From Fertoeibacter niger (lineage in GTDB: Bacteria; Pseudomonadota; Alphaproteobacteria; Rhodobacterales; Rhodobacteraceae), in assembly GCF_009380135.2 (NCBI RefSeq), contig NZ_WHUT02000012.1, positions 61,291 through 125,290 of the forward strand: DNA of 64,000 bases, written 5' to 3'. Below, piece after piece: positions 1 to 7,739 of the stretch. The notes beneath the pieces are model-generated. The model saw nothing but the letters and a program-made list of their open reading frames with translations, ran no database searches and had not been told where the DNA came from. Each line of letters starts with the position of its first letter. The first letter of the stretch is position 1. A program made the position numbers and the translations under genes.

Positions 1-570
1 GTCGGAAAACGTCAGTGCGGGGGCCTTTTCCAGCGCCTGCACCGTGGGGCCATCCGGCAGCCAGCGCGCCACAAAGCCCGGGCTGGCCGTGGCGTGATAG
101 CGCAGGGTGCCCAGCGGGATCGTATCGCAGCCCTGCAACGGGCCGGGGTGGCCGGTGATCGCCGCCGCCACCTCGCCCCGCCGAAGCCAGTCCTGCGAAT
201 GGTCCTGATCGTCGATCACCAGATCGAACAGCACGCCCTCTACCGCCGCCAGTGCCGGGATCACCCAGGTCGCCAGACTGTCGGCACTCACCGCGATGCG
301 CAGCGTGGCCATGGCCGCGCCGGGTCGGGGCAGCGCAAGTGCCTGTTCCAGCAGCATCACCTCGTCCAGATGGCGGATCAGCCGCAGGCCCGCATCGGTG
401 GCCACCGAAGGCTGGCCCCGGCGGATCAGCAAGGTGCCCATCCGCTCCTCCAGCGCCTTGATGCGCTGCGACACGGCCGAGGGCGTCAGCCCCAGACTGG
501 CAGCCGCCAGATCGAAACTGCCGCGCCGGTGAACGGCGGCAAGGGCGGTGAGAAGGGGATAGTCCAGCAT
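1..570 (-). CDS. argP: LysR-family regulator, ArgP/LysG-like (3' part outside window)
   Basis: Reading leftwards from ATG at 570, the frame stays open for 190 codons to the window edge, so the C-terminal third is missing. The N-terminus (MLDYPLLTALAAVHRRGSFD, then ..AASLGLTPSAVSQRIKALEER) is the winged-helix domain of the LysR family in the form typical of ArgP/IciA/LysG. The start of the effector-binding domain follows. ArgP regulators sense lysine or arginine and activate a LysE/ArgO exporter. An exporter of that family lies 500 bp away in the opposite direction, which supports the assignment. Its own promoter and that of the neighbour must share the short 571-662 gap. Confidence 0.85.
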   Translation of the reverse strand, partial: MLDYPLLTALAAVHRRGSFDLAAASLGLTPSAVSQRIKALEERMGTLLIRRGQPSVATDAGLRLIRHLDEVMLLEQALALPRPGAAMATLRIAVSADSLATWVIPALAAVEGVLFDLVIDDQDHSQDWLRRGEVAAAITGHPGPLQGCDTIPLGTLRYHATASPGFVARWLPDGPTVQALEKAPALTFSD

Positions 571-662
571 TAGTTTGGCTTCATTGGGAACAGGAAATTT
601 AACTCGACTAATGTCATGGCCCCATGTCAGGTCAAGCCGGAAGCGATGATGGACGGGACGGC

Positions 663-1073
663 ATGATGGACAAGGGCGAAACCGATCTGGCCACCCTGCT
701 GCGCTGCATGGTGCCGGTGCTGCATGATCAGGATCATGGCTTTGGCCTGCTGGCCGTCGGTATGGCGATGCCGGCGGGCCTCGCCCCCTTTGCCATCGTG
801 GCAGAGGCCGAGGGCACCACGCTGATCGCGCCGGCTGCCGATCTGGCCCGACACGGGATTGCCCACCGGGCCGGATGGGCGCGCATCAGCCTGACCGTGC
901 ATTCCGATCTGGCGGCGGTGGGGTTGACGGCTGCCTTTGCCACAGCGCTGGCCCGGCAGGGGATCAGCGCGAATGTGGTGGCGGGCTGGCATCACGACCA
1001 TATCTTCGTGCAGCGCGAACGCGCCGCCGAGGCCATGGCGGCGCTGGCTGCGCTGGCGGGGCCAGAGGCATGA
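663..1073 (+). CDS. ACT-domain protein (ACT_3/DUF2241-like)
   Basis: About 136 residues. The N-terminus (GETDLATLLRCMVPVL) and the C-terminal segment ending in HDHIFVQRERAAEAMAAL match small free-standing proteins made of ACT_3 plus ACT_7 folds, which usually bind amino acids. No catalytic domain is present. The start at 663 is preferred over an upstream ATG at 624 because conserved sequence begins right after it and a GGGAC stretch precedes it; 666 is equally possible. The stop overlaps the start of the LysE gene (ATGA), so the two are translationally coupled. An amino-acid-sensing accessory role in the lysine/arginine export locus is an inference from position. Confidence 0.75.
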   Translation: MMDKGETDLATLLRCMVPVLHDQDHGFGLLAVGMAMPAGLAPFAIVAEAEGTTLIAPAADLARHGIAHRAGWARISLTVHSDLAAVGLTAAFATALARQGISANVVAGWHHDHIFVQRERAAEAMAALAALAGPEA

Positions 1074-1675
1074 CCGGGGCCTTGCTGGCGGGCTATCTGG
1101 TGTCGCTGAGCCTGATCGCCGCCATCGGCGCGCAGAATGCCTTTGTGCTGCGGCAGGGCATCAGGCGCGAACATGTGGGCGCGGTGGTTCTGGTCTGCGC
1201 GCTGTCGGATGCCGTGCTGATTGCCGCCGGGGTGGCTGGGTTTGGCGCGGTGTCGGGCGCCGTGCCCTGGCTGGGCACGGTGATGCGCTGGGGCGGGGCG
1301 GGGTTTCTGCTGGTCTATGGCGCGCTGCGGTTTCGCGCCGCATTGCGTGGCGGGGCGGCGCTGCAACCGGCGGCCACCGGCCCCGCACCATTGCGCCGGG
1401 TTCTGGGCACGGTGCTGCTGCTGACCTGGGCCAACCCGCATGTCTATCTGGATACGCTGGTGCTGATCGGGTCCATTTCCGCGCAATATGCGCCGCGCGG
1501 GCTGGCCTTTGGCACGGGCGCGGTGCTGGCCTCGCTCAGCTTTTTCACGGCGCTGGGCTATGGCGCGCGGCTGCTGGCCCCGGTGTTCGCCAGCCCGCGC
1601 GCCTGGGTGGTGCTGGAACTGGTGGTAGGCTGCACCATGTGGGCGATTGCGGCGGGGCTGCTGCTGCACGGCTGA
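1070..1675 (+). CDS. LysE/ArgO-family amino acid exporter
   Basis: A 201-residue polytopic membrane protein with about six hydrophobic segments. The N-terminal segment containing AAIGAQNAFVLRQGI is the hallmark of the LysE family, and the conserved WANPHVYLDT lies in the second half. Family members export basic amino acids (lysine, arginine) across the inner membrane. The start codon overlaps the stop of the ACT-domain gene. The divergent ArgP-like regulator makes lysine or arginine export, switched on by intracellular amino acid excess, the most likely role. Confidence 0.9.
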   Translation: MTGALLAGYLVSLSLIAAIGAQNAFVLRQGIRREHVGAVVLVCALSDAVLIAAGVAGFGAVSGAVPWLGTVMRWGGAGFLLVYGALRFRAALRGGAALQPAATGPAPLRRVLGTVLLLTWANPHVYLDTLVLIGSISAQYAPRGLAFGTGAVLASLSFFTALGYGARLLAPVFASPRAWVVLELVVGCTMWAIAAGLLLHG

Positions 1676-1702
1676 TCCGGGGTTGCAGGCCCCCCGTGGA
1701 TC
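1674..1702 (+). terminator. Hairpin after lysE
   Basis: An imperfect inverted repeat, GATCCGGGG and CCCC-GT-GGATC, overlaps the lysE stop and is separated by a 7-nt loop. There is no T-run, so it may be a transcription barrier or only an mRNA 3' end structure. Confidence 0.35.
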
Positions 1703-1717
1703 GGAAATGGTCGCAGC

Positions 1718-2623
1718 ATGAACCCGCCCCCGCCCACCCGCACGTTGCAAGGCATTGGCTGGATGCTGGCCTCGGGCCTGTGTTTCGTGGCCGTGACCGG
1801 CATCGTGCGCTATCTGGGCACCGATCTGCCCACCGCGCAATCCGCCTTCATCCGCTTTGCCTTTGGCGGGGTGTTCCTGTTGCCCGCGCTGATCCCCATC
1901 CTGCGGGGTGGCTTTGCCCCCGGCGCGCTGCGGCTGTTCGGGCTGCGGGGCTTTGTGCATGCCTGCGCCGTGGTCTGCTGGTTTTACGCCATGGCGCGCA
2001 TCCCGGTGGCCGAGGTGACGGCCATCGGCTATCTGAACCCGGTTCTGGTCACGCTGGGGGCGGCACTGTTCTTTGGCGAGGCGCTGGCCTTTCGCCGTCT
2101 GGCAGCCATCGGCGTGGCCGTGGCGGGCGCGCTGATTGTCCTGCGCCCGGGTGTGCGCGAGGTGACGGACGGCCATCTGGCGCAGATCGCAGCGGCGTTT
2201 TTCTTTGCCGGTTCCTACCTGATCGCCAAGCGGCTGAGCGAGCGTGCCGGGGCAGGGGCCGTGGTGGCGATGATGTCATTCGCCGTGACGCTGGTGCTGT
2301 TGCCCTTTGCGCTGTGGGTCTGGGTGCCGGTGACGCCGGTGCAACTGGGCTGGCTGGCGCTGGTGGCCGCCTTTGCCACGCTGGCGCATTACTGCATGAC
2401 ACGGGCGTTTCGTGCGGCACCGCTGACGGTAACGCAACCGGTGACATTTCTGCAACTGGTCTGGGCCACGGCGCTGGGCGCGCTGGTGTTTGGCGAGGGG
2501 GTGGACGGTTTCGTGCTGCTGGGTGGCGGGGTCATCATCGCGGCCATCAGCTATATCACCTGGCGCGAGGCACGGGTAAAGCGCCGCGCCGTGACACCGA
2601 ACCCGGCGGAAACCAAGGGCTGA
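1718..2623 (+). CDS. EamA/DMT-family transporter
   Basis: A 301-residue protein with about ten predicted transmembrane helices arranged as two repeats of the EamA (drug/metabolite transporter) fold. Examples are WMLASGLCFVAVTGIVRYL in the first repeat and HYCMTRAFRAAPLTVTQPVTFLQ in the second. Family members move metabolites or drugs in either direction, and the substrate cannot be read from sequence. The gene has 42 bp between it and the lysE stop. A hairpin in that gap suggests it is transcribed separately from the amino acid export genes. Confidence 0.85.
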   Translation: MNPPPPTRTLQGIGWMLASGLCFVAVTGIVRYLGTDLPTAQSAFIRFAFGGVFLLPALIPILRGGFAPGALRLFGLRGFVHACAVVCWFYAMARIPVAEVTAIGYLNPVLVTLGAALFFGEALAFRRLAAIGVAVAGALIVLRPGVREVTDGHLAQIAAAFFFAGSYLIAKRLSERAGAGAVVAMMSFAVTLVLLPFALWVWVPVTPVQLGWLALVAAFATLAHYCMTRAFRAAPLTVTQPVTFLQLVWATALGALVFGEGVDGFVLLGGGVIIAAISYITWREARVKRRAVTPNPAETKG

Positions 2624-2733
2624 GGCTGTGGCGCTGTGTCCGCAGCGCGTGGATTTCGCGTGGCGGACATTCGACAGGCACCGCTTTTCAGGCTAGGCGG
2701 AAGGCGGAAACGGGACAGTGGCAGGGTAGTGTG

Positions 2734-3720
2734 ATGGCGGATCATGTGCTGGTGACGGGCGGGGCTGGCTATATCGGTGCGCATGCCTGCAAGGTCTTGC
2801 GGAACGCGGGTTTTGTGCCGGTGGCCTTTGACAATCTGGCAACCGGCTGGCGCGGGGCGGTGAAGTTCGGCCCCTTCGTGCAGGGTGATCTGATGGACCG
2901 CGCGGCAATTGATGCGGCACTGTCGCAGTATCGCCCGGTGGCGGTGATGCATTTTGCGGCGCTCTCGCTGGTGGGCGTGTCGATGCAGGATCCGGGGCTT
3001 TATTGGCGGGTGAATGTGAACGGCGCGCTGAACCTGCTTGAGGCGACTGTCGCGGCGGGGGTGAAGAATTTCGTGTTCTCCTCGACCTGCGCCACCTATG
3101 GCGACCAGGACGGCGTGCTGCTGGACGAGGATACACCGCAGCGCCCGATCAACGCCTATGGTGCCTCGAAATTGGCGATTGAAGAGATGCTCCGCAATTT
3201 CGGCGCGGCCTACGGGCTGAACCATGTGATCTTTCGCTATTTCAACGTGGCGGGGGCCGACCCGGACGGCGAGGTGGGCGAACAGCACACACCCGAAACC
3301 CATCTGATCCCGCTGATGCTGGATGCGATTGAAGGCAAGCGCGCGGCGCTGACGGTGTTCGGCACCGATTACCCCACGCCCGACGGCACCTGCATCCGCG
3401 ACTATGTGCATGTGATGGATCTGGCCGAGGCGCATGTGTTGGGCCTGCGCCGGCTGCTGGACGGGCAGGGCGATGGCGTGTTCTGCCTTGGCACCGGATC
3501 GGGGTTTTCGGTGCGCGAGGTGATCGAGGCCTCGCGCGCCGTGACCAACCGCGAGGTGCCCATCGTGCTGGGGGACCGGCGGGCGGGCGATGCGGTGGCG
3601 CTGGTGTCAGGCTCGGCCCGCGCGATGCGCGACCTGGGGTGGGAGCCGAAACGATCAACCCTGCCGCAGATGATCCGCGATGCCTGGGCCTGGTCGCAAA
3701 AGCCGGGGTTCGAGGGCTGA
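2734..3720 (+). CDS. galE: UDP-glucose 4-epimerase
   Basis: A 328-residue extended short-chain dehydrogenase. The NAD-binding motif TGGAGYIGAHA is at the N-terminus. The Ser/Thr region SSTCATYG and the catalytic YGASK (Tyr-x3-Lys) follow, and RYFNVAGADPDGEVGE is characteristic of bacterial GalE. It interconverts UDP-glucose and UDP-galactose for envelope polysaccharide synthesis. The frame is open far upstream, but ATG 2734 immediately precedes the Rossmann strand and gives the usual family length. It converges with hmuV, with only 7 bp between the stops. Confidence 0.93.
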   Translation: MADHVLVTGGAGYIGAHACKVLRNAGFVPVAFDNLATGWRGAVKFGPFVQGDLMDRAAIDAALSQYRPVAVMHFAALSLVGVSMQDPGLYWRVNVNGALNLLEATVAAGVKNFVFSSTCATYGDQDGVLLDEDTPQRPINAYGASKLAIEEMLRNFGAAYGLNHVIFRYFNVAGADPDGEVGEQHTPETHLIPLMLDAIEGKRAALTVFGTDYPTPDGTCIRDYVHVMDLAEAHVLGLRRLLDGQGDGVFCLGTGSGFSVREVIEASRAVTNREVPIVLGDRRAGDAVALVSGSARAMRDLGWEPKRSTLPQMIRDAWAWSQKPGFEG

Positions 3721-3727
3721 AACTGGC

Positions 3728-4513
3728 CTATTCCGCCGCCAGTGATGCCGCATGTGGCAGCAGCCACGTGCCCGCTGCCGGTGGCGTGTTGACCCGCACG
3801 CGGCAGCGATAGGCCTGCGTCAGCAAACCGTCGGTCAGAACGGCGGCAGGCGTGCCTTGCCCCAGAACGCGGCCCTCGGCGATCAGCGCCACAGAATCGG
3901 CGAACATCGCGGTCAGGTTCAGGTCATGCATCACCGCCACCACCCCGCCGCCCGCATCGGCAAAGTCGCGGGCGATCTGCATCACCAGCAGCTGATGGCC
4001 AATGTCGAGGCTGGAGACCGGTTCATCCAGAAACAGCCAGCGGGGGTGCCCCTGTGCCACGGGTTGCCACACCTGCGCCAGAACGCGGGCCAGTTGCACG
4101 CGCTGCTGCTGGCCCCCCGACAGTTCCTGATAAAGTCGGCCCTCATAGCCCTGCAAGCCACAGCGGGCCAGTGCCTGCGCCGCGATGCCATGGCGGGCGG
4201 CGTCGATACCCGACGCAAGGCCCAGCCGCACCACCTCGACCACGGTGAAGGGAAAGGCCAGCGGCGTGGCCTGCGGCAGCACGGCGCGGATGGCGGCCAG
4301 TTCCCAGGCCTTTGCGCGGCGGATGTCGTGGCCGTTCAGCGTGACGGGGCCGGTGGAGGGTATCTCGCCCGTCACCGCGCGCAGCAGCGTGGTCTTGCCC
4401 GACCCGTTCGGCCCCACGATGGCCGTCAGCGCGCCCGGGCGGGCGGTGAAATTGACGCCATGCAGGATGGTTGTGTGGCTCAGCGTCACGGTCAGGGTGG
4501 TGGCGGTCAGCAT
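3728..4513 (-). CDS. hmuV: Heme ABC transporter ATP-binding protein
   Basis: A 261-residue ABC ATPase with Walker A (GPNGSGKTT), the signature LSGGQQQR, Walker B (WLFLDEP) and the switch histidine in VMHDLNL. It powers import of heme from the periplasm through HmuU. It is the last gene of the minus-strand hmuS-T-U-V run, starting one base after the hmuU stop. The sequence resembles the FecE/BtuD/HmuV group. The neighbours, especially the HmuS-like gene, point to heme rather than siderophore or B12. Confidence 0.93.
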   Translation of the reverse strand: MLTATTLTVTLSHTTILHGVNFTARPGALTAIVGPNGSGKTTLLRAVTGEIPSTGPVTLNGHDIRRAKAWELAAIRAVLPQATPLAFPFTVVEVVRLGLASGIDAARHGIAAQALARCGLQGYEGRLYQELSGGQQQRVQLARVLAQVWQPVAQGHPRWLFLDEPVSSLDIGHQLLVMQIARDFADAGGGVVAVMHDLNLTAMFADSVALIAEGRVLGQGTPAAVLTDGLLTQAYRCRVRVNTPPAAGTWLLPHAASLAAE

Positions 4514-4514
4514 G

Positions 4515-5582
4515 TCACAGATCCATCATTCCCCTGCGGCGCAGCAGGATCCACAGAAACACCGGCGCGCCCAAAGTGGCGGTAACGATGCCGATGGGCA
4601 ATTCGGCGGGGGCCACGACCAGCCGCGCGATGATGTCGGCCAGCACCAGCAGGATCGCCCCCAAAAGCGCGGCGTTGGGCAACAGCCAGCGGTGATCGGG
4701 GCCGGAGGCGAGCCGCAGAAGATGCGGCACTACGATGCCGATGAACCCGATCCCCCCCGCCACGGCGACCGAGGCCCCGGTTGCGGCGGCCACAGCCAGA
4801 ATGGCCAGCAGCTTGATGCGCTGCACCGGCAGGCCGATATGCCCCGCCGCGGCCTCGCCCAAAGCCAGTCCGTTCAGCCCGCGCGCCAGCAGCGGCGCCA
4901 GCGCCAGCGCGGGCAGGATCAGCGGGGCCGCCGTCAGCAGCTTGGCCCAGCTTGCCCCGGCCAGCGACCCCATGCCCCAGAAGGTCAGGTCGCGCAATTG
5001 CCGGTCATCGGCCAGATAGACCAGTATCCCCGTCACAGCCCCCGCCAGCGCACCCAGGGCGATGCCCGCCAGCAGCATCGTCGCCACCGAGGTTTGCCCC
5101 CGCCGCGTGGCCACGCGGTAAAGCAGCAGGGTCGAGGCCCAGCCCCCCAGAAAGGCCGCAAGGCTGACCAGATGGTTGCCCGCCACCGCCGCCACGGATG
5201 CGGGCAACAGCCCGCCCAGCACGATGGCGAATACCGCGCCCAGCCCCGCGCCCGCCCCTACACCCACGATGCCGGGGTCGGCCAGCGGGTTGCGGAACAG
5301 CCCCTGCATCACCGCGCCAGATACCGCCAGCGCCGCCCCGATCAGCACACCCATGGCAAGGCGCGGCAGGCGGATATCCAGCAGCACCACGCGGTCGCGC
5401 GTGCTGATCGGCTGCCCGGCCCACAGATCGCCCAGCACCTGCGGCACCGACACGCCCGAGGCCCCGGTGCCGACCGACAGCAGCGCCGTCAGCCCCAGTG
5501 CGGCCAGCAAGACCCAGAACAGCATTGCCGCCCGGGCCGAACGGTCGCCCGGCATGCTGCGGGCAAAGGGCAGGGCCACCAT
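4515..5582 (-). CDS. hmuU: Heme ABC transporter permease
   Basis: A FecCD-family permease of about 355 residues with eight to ten transmembrane helices. Typical segments are LAVSGAVMQGLFRNPLADP and VAGGIGFIGIVVPHLLRL. The frame allows a start ten codons earlier (5612), inside hmuT. ATG 5582 is chosen because an AGGGGC ribosome-binding site lies 8 nt upstream and only 4 bp then separate it from the hmuT stop. With HmuT and HmuV it forms the inner-membrane heme importer. Confidence 0.92.
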   Translation of the reverse strand: MVALPFARSMPGDRSARAAMLFWVLLAALGLTALLSVGTGASGVSVPQVLGDLWAGQPISTRDRVVLLDIRLPRLAMGVLIGAALAVSGAVMQGLFRNPLADPGIVGVGAGAGLGAVFAIVLGGLLPASVAAVAGNHLVSLAAFLGGWASTLLLYRVATRRGQTSVATMLLAGIALGALAGAVTGILVYLADDRQLRDLTFWGMGSLAGASWAKLLTAAPLILPALALAPLLARGLNGLALGEAAAGHIGLPVQRIKLLAILAVAAATGASVAVAGGIGFIGIVVPHLLRLASGPDHRWLLPNAALLGAILLVLADIIARLVVAPAELPIGIVTATLGAPVFLWILLRRRGMMDL

Positions 5583-5586
5583 CGGC

Positions 5587-6465
5587 TCAGCCCCTGCCGT
5601 AAAGGGCTGCATTCAGCGCCATGGCGGCATCGGGGGTGCGCGGGCCAAAGCCCAGCAGCAGCATGCCATCCATGCGGATCACCGCGCCATTGACGGCGGC
5701 AGGGCTGCTGGCCAGCGCCGGGTGTGCGAAAAGATCGGCATCGGACATGGCATGATCGCCCTCGCGGTCCATCATCACGATCACATCGGGGGCGGCGGCC
5801 AGAACCGCCTCATCCGTCATCTGCTTGTAGCCCTCAAAGCCCGTGGCGGCATTGGTGGCCCCCGCCAGATGCAGGATGCCTTCTGCCGATGTTCCCTGGC
5901 CCCCCGCCATGATCCGCCCGCCCTGCATTGACAGCACGAACAGCACCTTCTTGGGGGAAGTCACCGTGGCGGCCTGTGCCGCAGCCCGGGCAAAACCATC
6001 CTGAACCGAGGCGGCCAGCGCCTTGCCCTCTTCGGGCAGGCCGATGGCACTCGCCACTGCGGCGATCTTGGCCAGCACGCCCTGCGCCGAGGGATCTTCG
6101 GGGATGGCCACATAGGGCACGCCTGCGGCCTGCAACACTGCCACAGCCTCGGCCGGGCCTGCGCCCGCCTCGGCGATCACCAGATCGGGGCCAACCGACA
6201 GAACACCTTCGGGCGACAGGGCACGCACATAGCCCACATCGGGCAAGGCCAGCAGGCTGGCGGGATAATTGGTCGTGCTGTCACGGGCGATCAGCCGGTC
6301 AGCCGCCCCCAGCGCCGCGATGACTTCGGATACCGATCCGCCCACCGACACGATACGCTCGGCGCGGTTCTGCGCCTCGGCGGGGGCCAGGAACAATGCG
6401 CCCGCCAGCGCCAGCGTCAGCACCAGATGCAACCCGCCGACCGAGGGTTTCAGACGGCACATCAT
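5587..6465 (-). CDS. hmuT: Periplasmic heme-binding protein
   Basis: A 292-residue class III solute-binding protein. After a short basic start there is a signal peptide (VLTLALAGALFLAPAEAQ), then ERIVSVGGSVSEVIAALGA typical of HmuT/BtuF folds. It carries heme from the outer-membrane receptor to HmuUV. The ATG at 6465 overlaps the hmuS stop (ATGA), indicating coupling; the longer open frame to 6516 is disregarded. A conserved heme-ligand tyrosine is plausible at the VGYVRALSPEGVLS stretch, but this is inference. Confidence 0.9.
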   Translation of the reverse strand: MMCRLKPSVGGLHLVLTLALAGALFLAPAEAQNRAERIVSVGGSVSEVIAALGAADRLIARDSTTNYPASLLALPDVGYVRALSPEGVLSVGPDLVIAEAGAGPAEAVAVLQAAGVPYVAIPEDPSAQGVLAKIAAVASAIGLPEEGKALAASVQDGFARAAAQAATVTSPKKVLFVLSMQGGRIMAGGQGTSAEGILHLAGATNAATGFEGYKQMTDEAVLAAAPDVIVMMDREGDHAMSDADLFAHPALASSPAAVNGAVIRMDGMLLLGFGPRTPDAAMALNAALYGRG

Positions 6466-7520
6466 GCCATCACCTCGACCGCCAGCCGGGGCAGTGTGGC
6501 GGTCAGCGCCTGCCATGCCTCGGGCCCGGTGTTCTTGCGGTAGCCGAAGATCTGCACGATCAATTCGCCATCCGCGTCAAAGGCCTCGACCGACACCGCA
6601 TCGCCGCGCTGGGTGGGTTTCGTCACCAGCCAGACCTCGGCGATATGGTCGGCGCGCAGATGCAGGTTGAATCGCGGATCCATCACGTTGATCCACGGCC
6701 CCATCGGCACCACCTTTTCGATCGGCCCGCCATGGATCTGGATGCAGCCCTGATTGCCGACAAAGATCATCACTGGCACCTTGCCATCGGCCGCGGCATG
6801 CAGCGCCGCCGTGACCGCGCCAGTTTCCAGCGGCAGGGCAAAGGGCGAACCCACCACACGGTTGGCACCCAGCCGGTTCATCTTCAGCCGCCGCACCAGT
6901 TTCAGAAACTGATGCGTGTCGGTCATCTGGCCCCATTCCGCGCGCAGGTCGTCGGCGCGGGCCGGGTCTGCCCGTGGGCCTTCGGGGGCGGCGCGGGGGG
7001 TGGTGGCGACTGTGTCGGACTGTTCGGCCACCCGCAGCGTCTCGACCAGCGTGATGAAGGCCAGATGGTCGCTTTCCGGTTTCAGATGCACCTTGTGCAC
7101 CGCATCGCCATGGGCGTCAAAGATTTGCAGGCTGCGTTTCGCGCCCTCGGGGCTGTTTTCCTCGACCGCAAACCCATGCACCCAATGGGCGGGGAACATC
7201 CGCATGTCGATCTCGTCGCCCGTCACCATCGCCGCATGCGCGCCGCCGTGAAACGGGGTGTAGCTGCCGCGCCGTTCATGCACGCAAGATGAATTGCGCG
7301 TCAGCGCCATCACATCGCCCAGCGTGCCGATCAGCGGGAACAAAAGGTCCACGGTCGCATCAATCCGCGTGGTGCCGTGGCCCACAAAGGCGGCCACCAG
7401 GGCGGCCTCGGATATGCCATGCAGGGCGGCAAAATCGCGGGCGCGGGGTTTCGGGTTCTCGGCACGCAGCAGGCGAATCTTCGCGGGGCTGAGCGGGGCA
7501 GGCACAAGATCGGCAGCCAT
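6462..7520 (-). CDS. hmuS: Hemin-degrading/heme-trafficking factor HmuS
   Basis: A 352-residue cytoplasmic protein with the two-lobed HemS/ChuS/HmuS fold. The C-terminal half has NQGCIQIHGGPIEKV and GPWINVMDPRFNLHLR, typical of the family. It accepts imported heme and delivers or degrades it to release iron. ATG 7520 is preferred over an upstream GTG (7538) because AAAGGA lies about 9 nt before it. It is the first gene of the hmuSTUV transcript, which diverges from the TonB-dependent receptor across a 219-bp promoter region. Confidence 0.92.
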   Translation of the reverse strand: MAADLVPAPLSPAKIRLLRAENPKPRARDFAALHGISEAALVAAFVGHGTTRIDATVDLLFPLIGTLGDVMALTRNSSCVHERRGSYTPFHGGAHAAMVTGDEIDMRMFPAHWVHGFAVEENSPEGAKRSLQIFDAHGDAVHKVHLKPESDHLAFITLVETLRVAEQSDTVATTPRAAPEGPRADPARADDLRAEWGQMTDTHQFLKLVRRLKMNRLGANRVVGSPFALPLETGAVTAALHAAADGKVPVMIFVGNQGCIQIHGGPIEKVVPMGPWINVMDPRFNLHLRADHIAEVWLVTKPTQRGDAVSVEAFDADGELIVQIFGYRKNTGPEAWQALTATLPRLAVEVMA

Positions 7521-7622
7521 CGGCGCGGTTCCTTTCACAACATTTGTGGCGGGCGCGTGTCTGGCGGGCCAAGGGGGGGGCGGGGCTGGAGCGCGTGGCC
7601 CGGCCTAAAGCGCGGGCGATAC

Positions 7623-7651
7623 TTGACAGTTTCTGTCGGAGTATCTAGAAG
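7623..7651 (+). promoter_or_regulatory. Candidate promoter and palindrome for the heme receptor
   Basis: TTGACA at 7623-7628 and TAGAAG at 7646-7651 are 17 bp apart and fit a sigma-70 promoter pointing at the receptor gene. A palindrome TGACAG-TTT-CTGTCG (7624-7638) overlaps the -35 element. A second TGACAG follows in the 7660s. The position suits an iron- or heme-responsive repressor. Which regulator (Fur/Mur, RirA, Irr or HmuP-like) cannot be told from sequence. Confidence 0.45.
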
Positions 7652-7739
7652 CCTTTTCCTGACAGATCAAGTCAAGAAATCCCTGCACCCGCCAGCTCCT
7701 GCCGCCAGCCCCTTTGCAGAAACAATTCTGGGGAACCGC

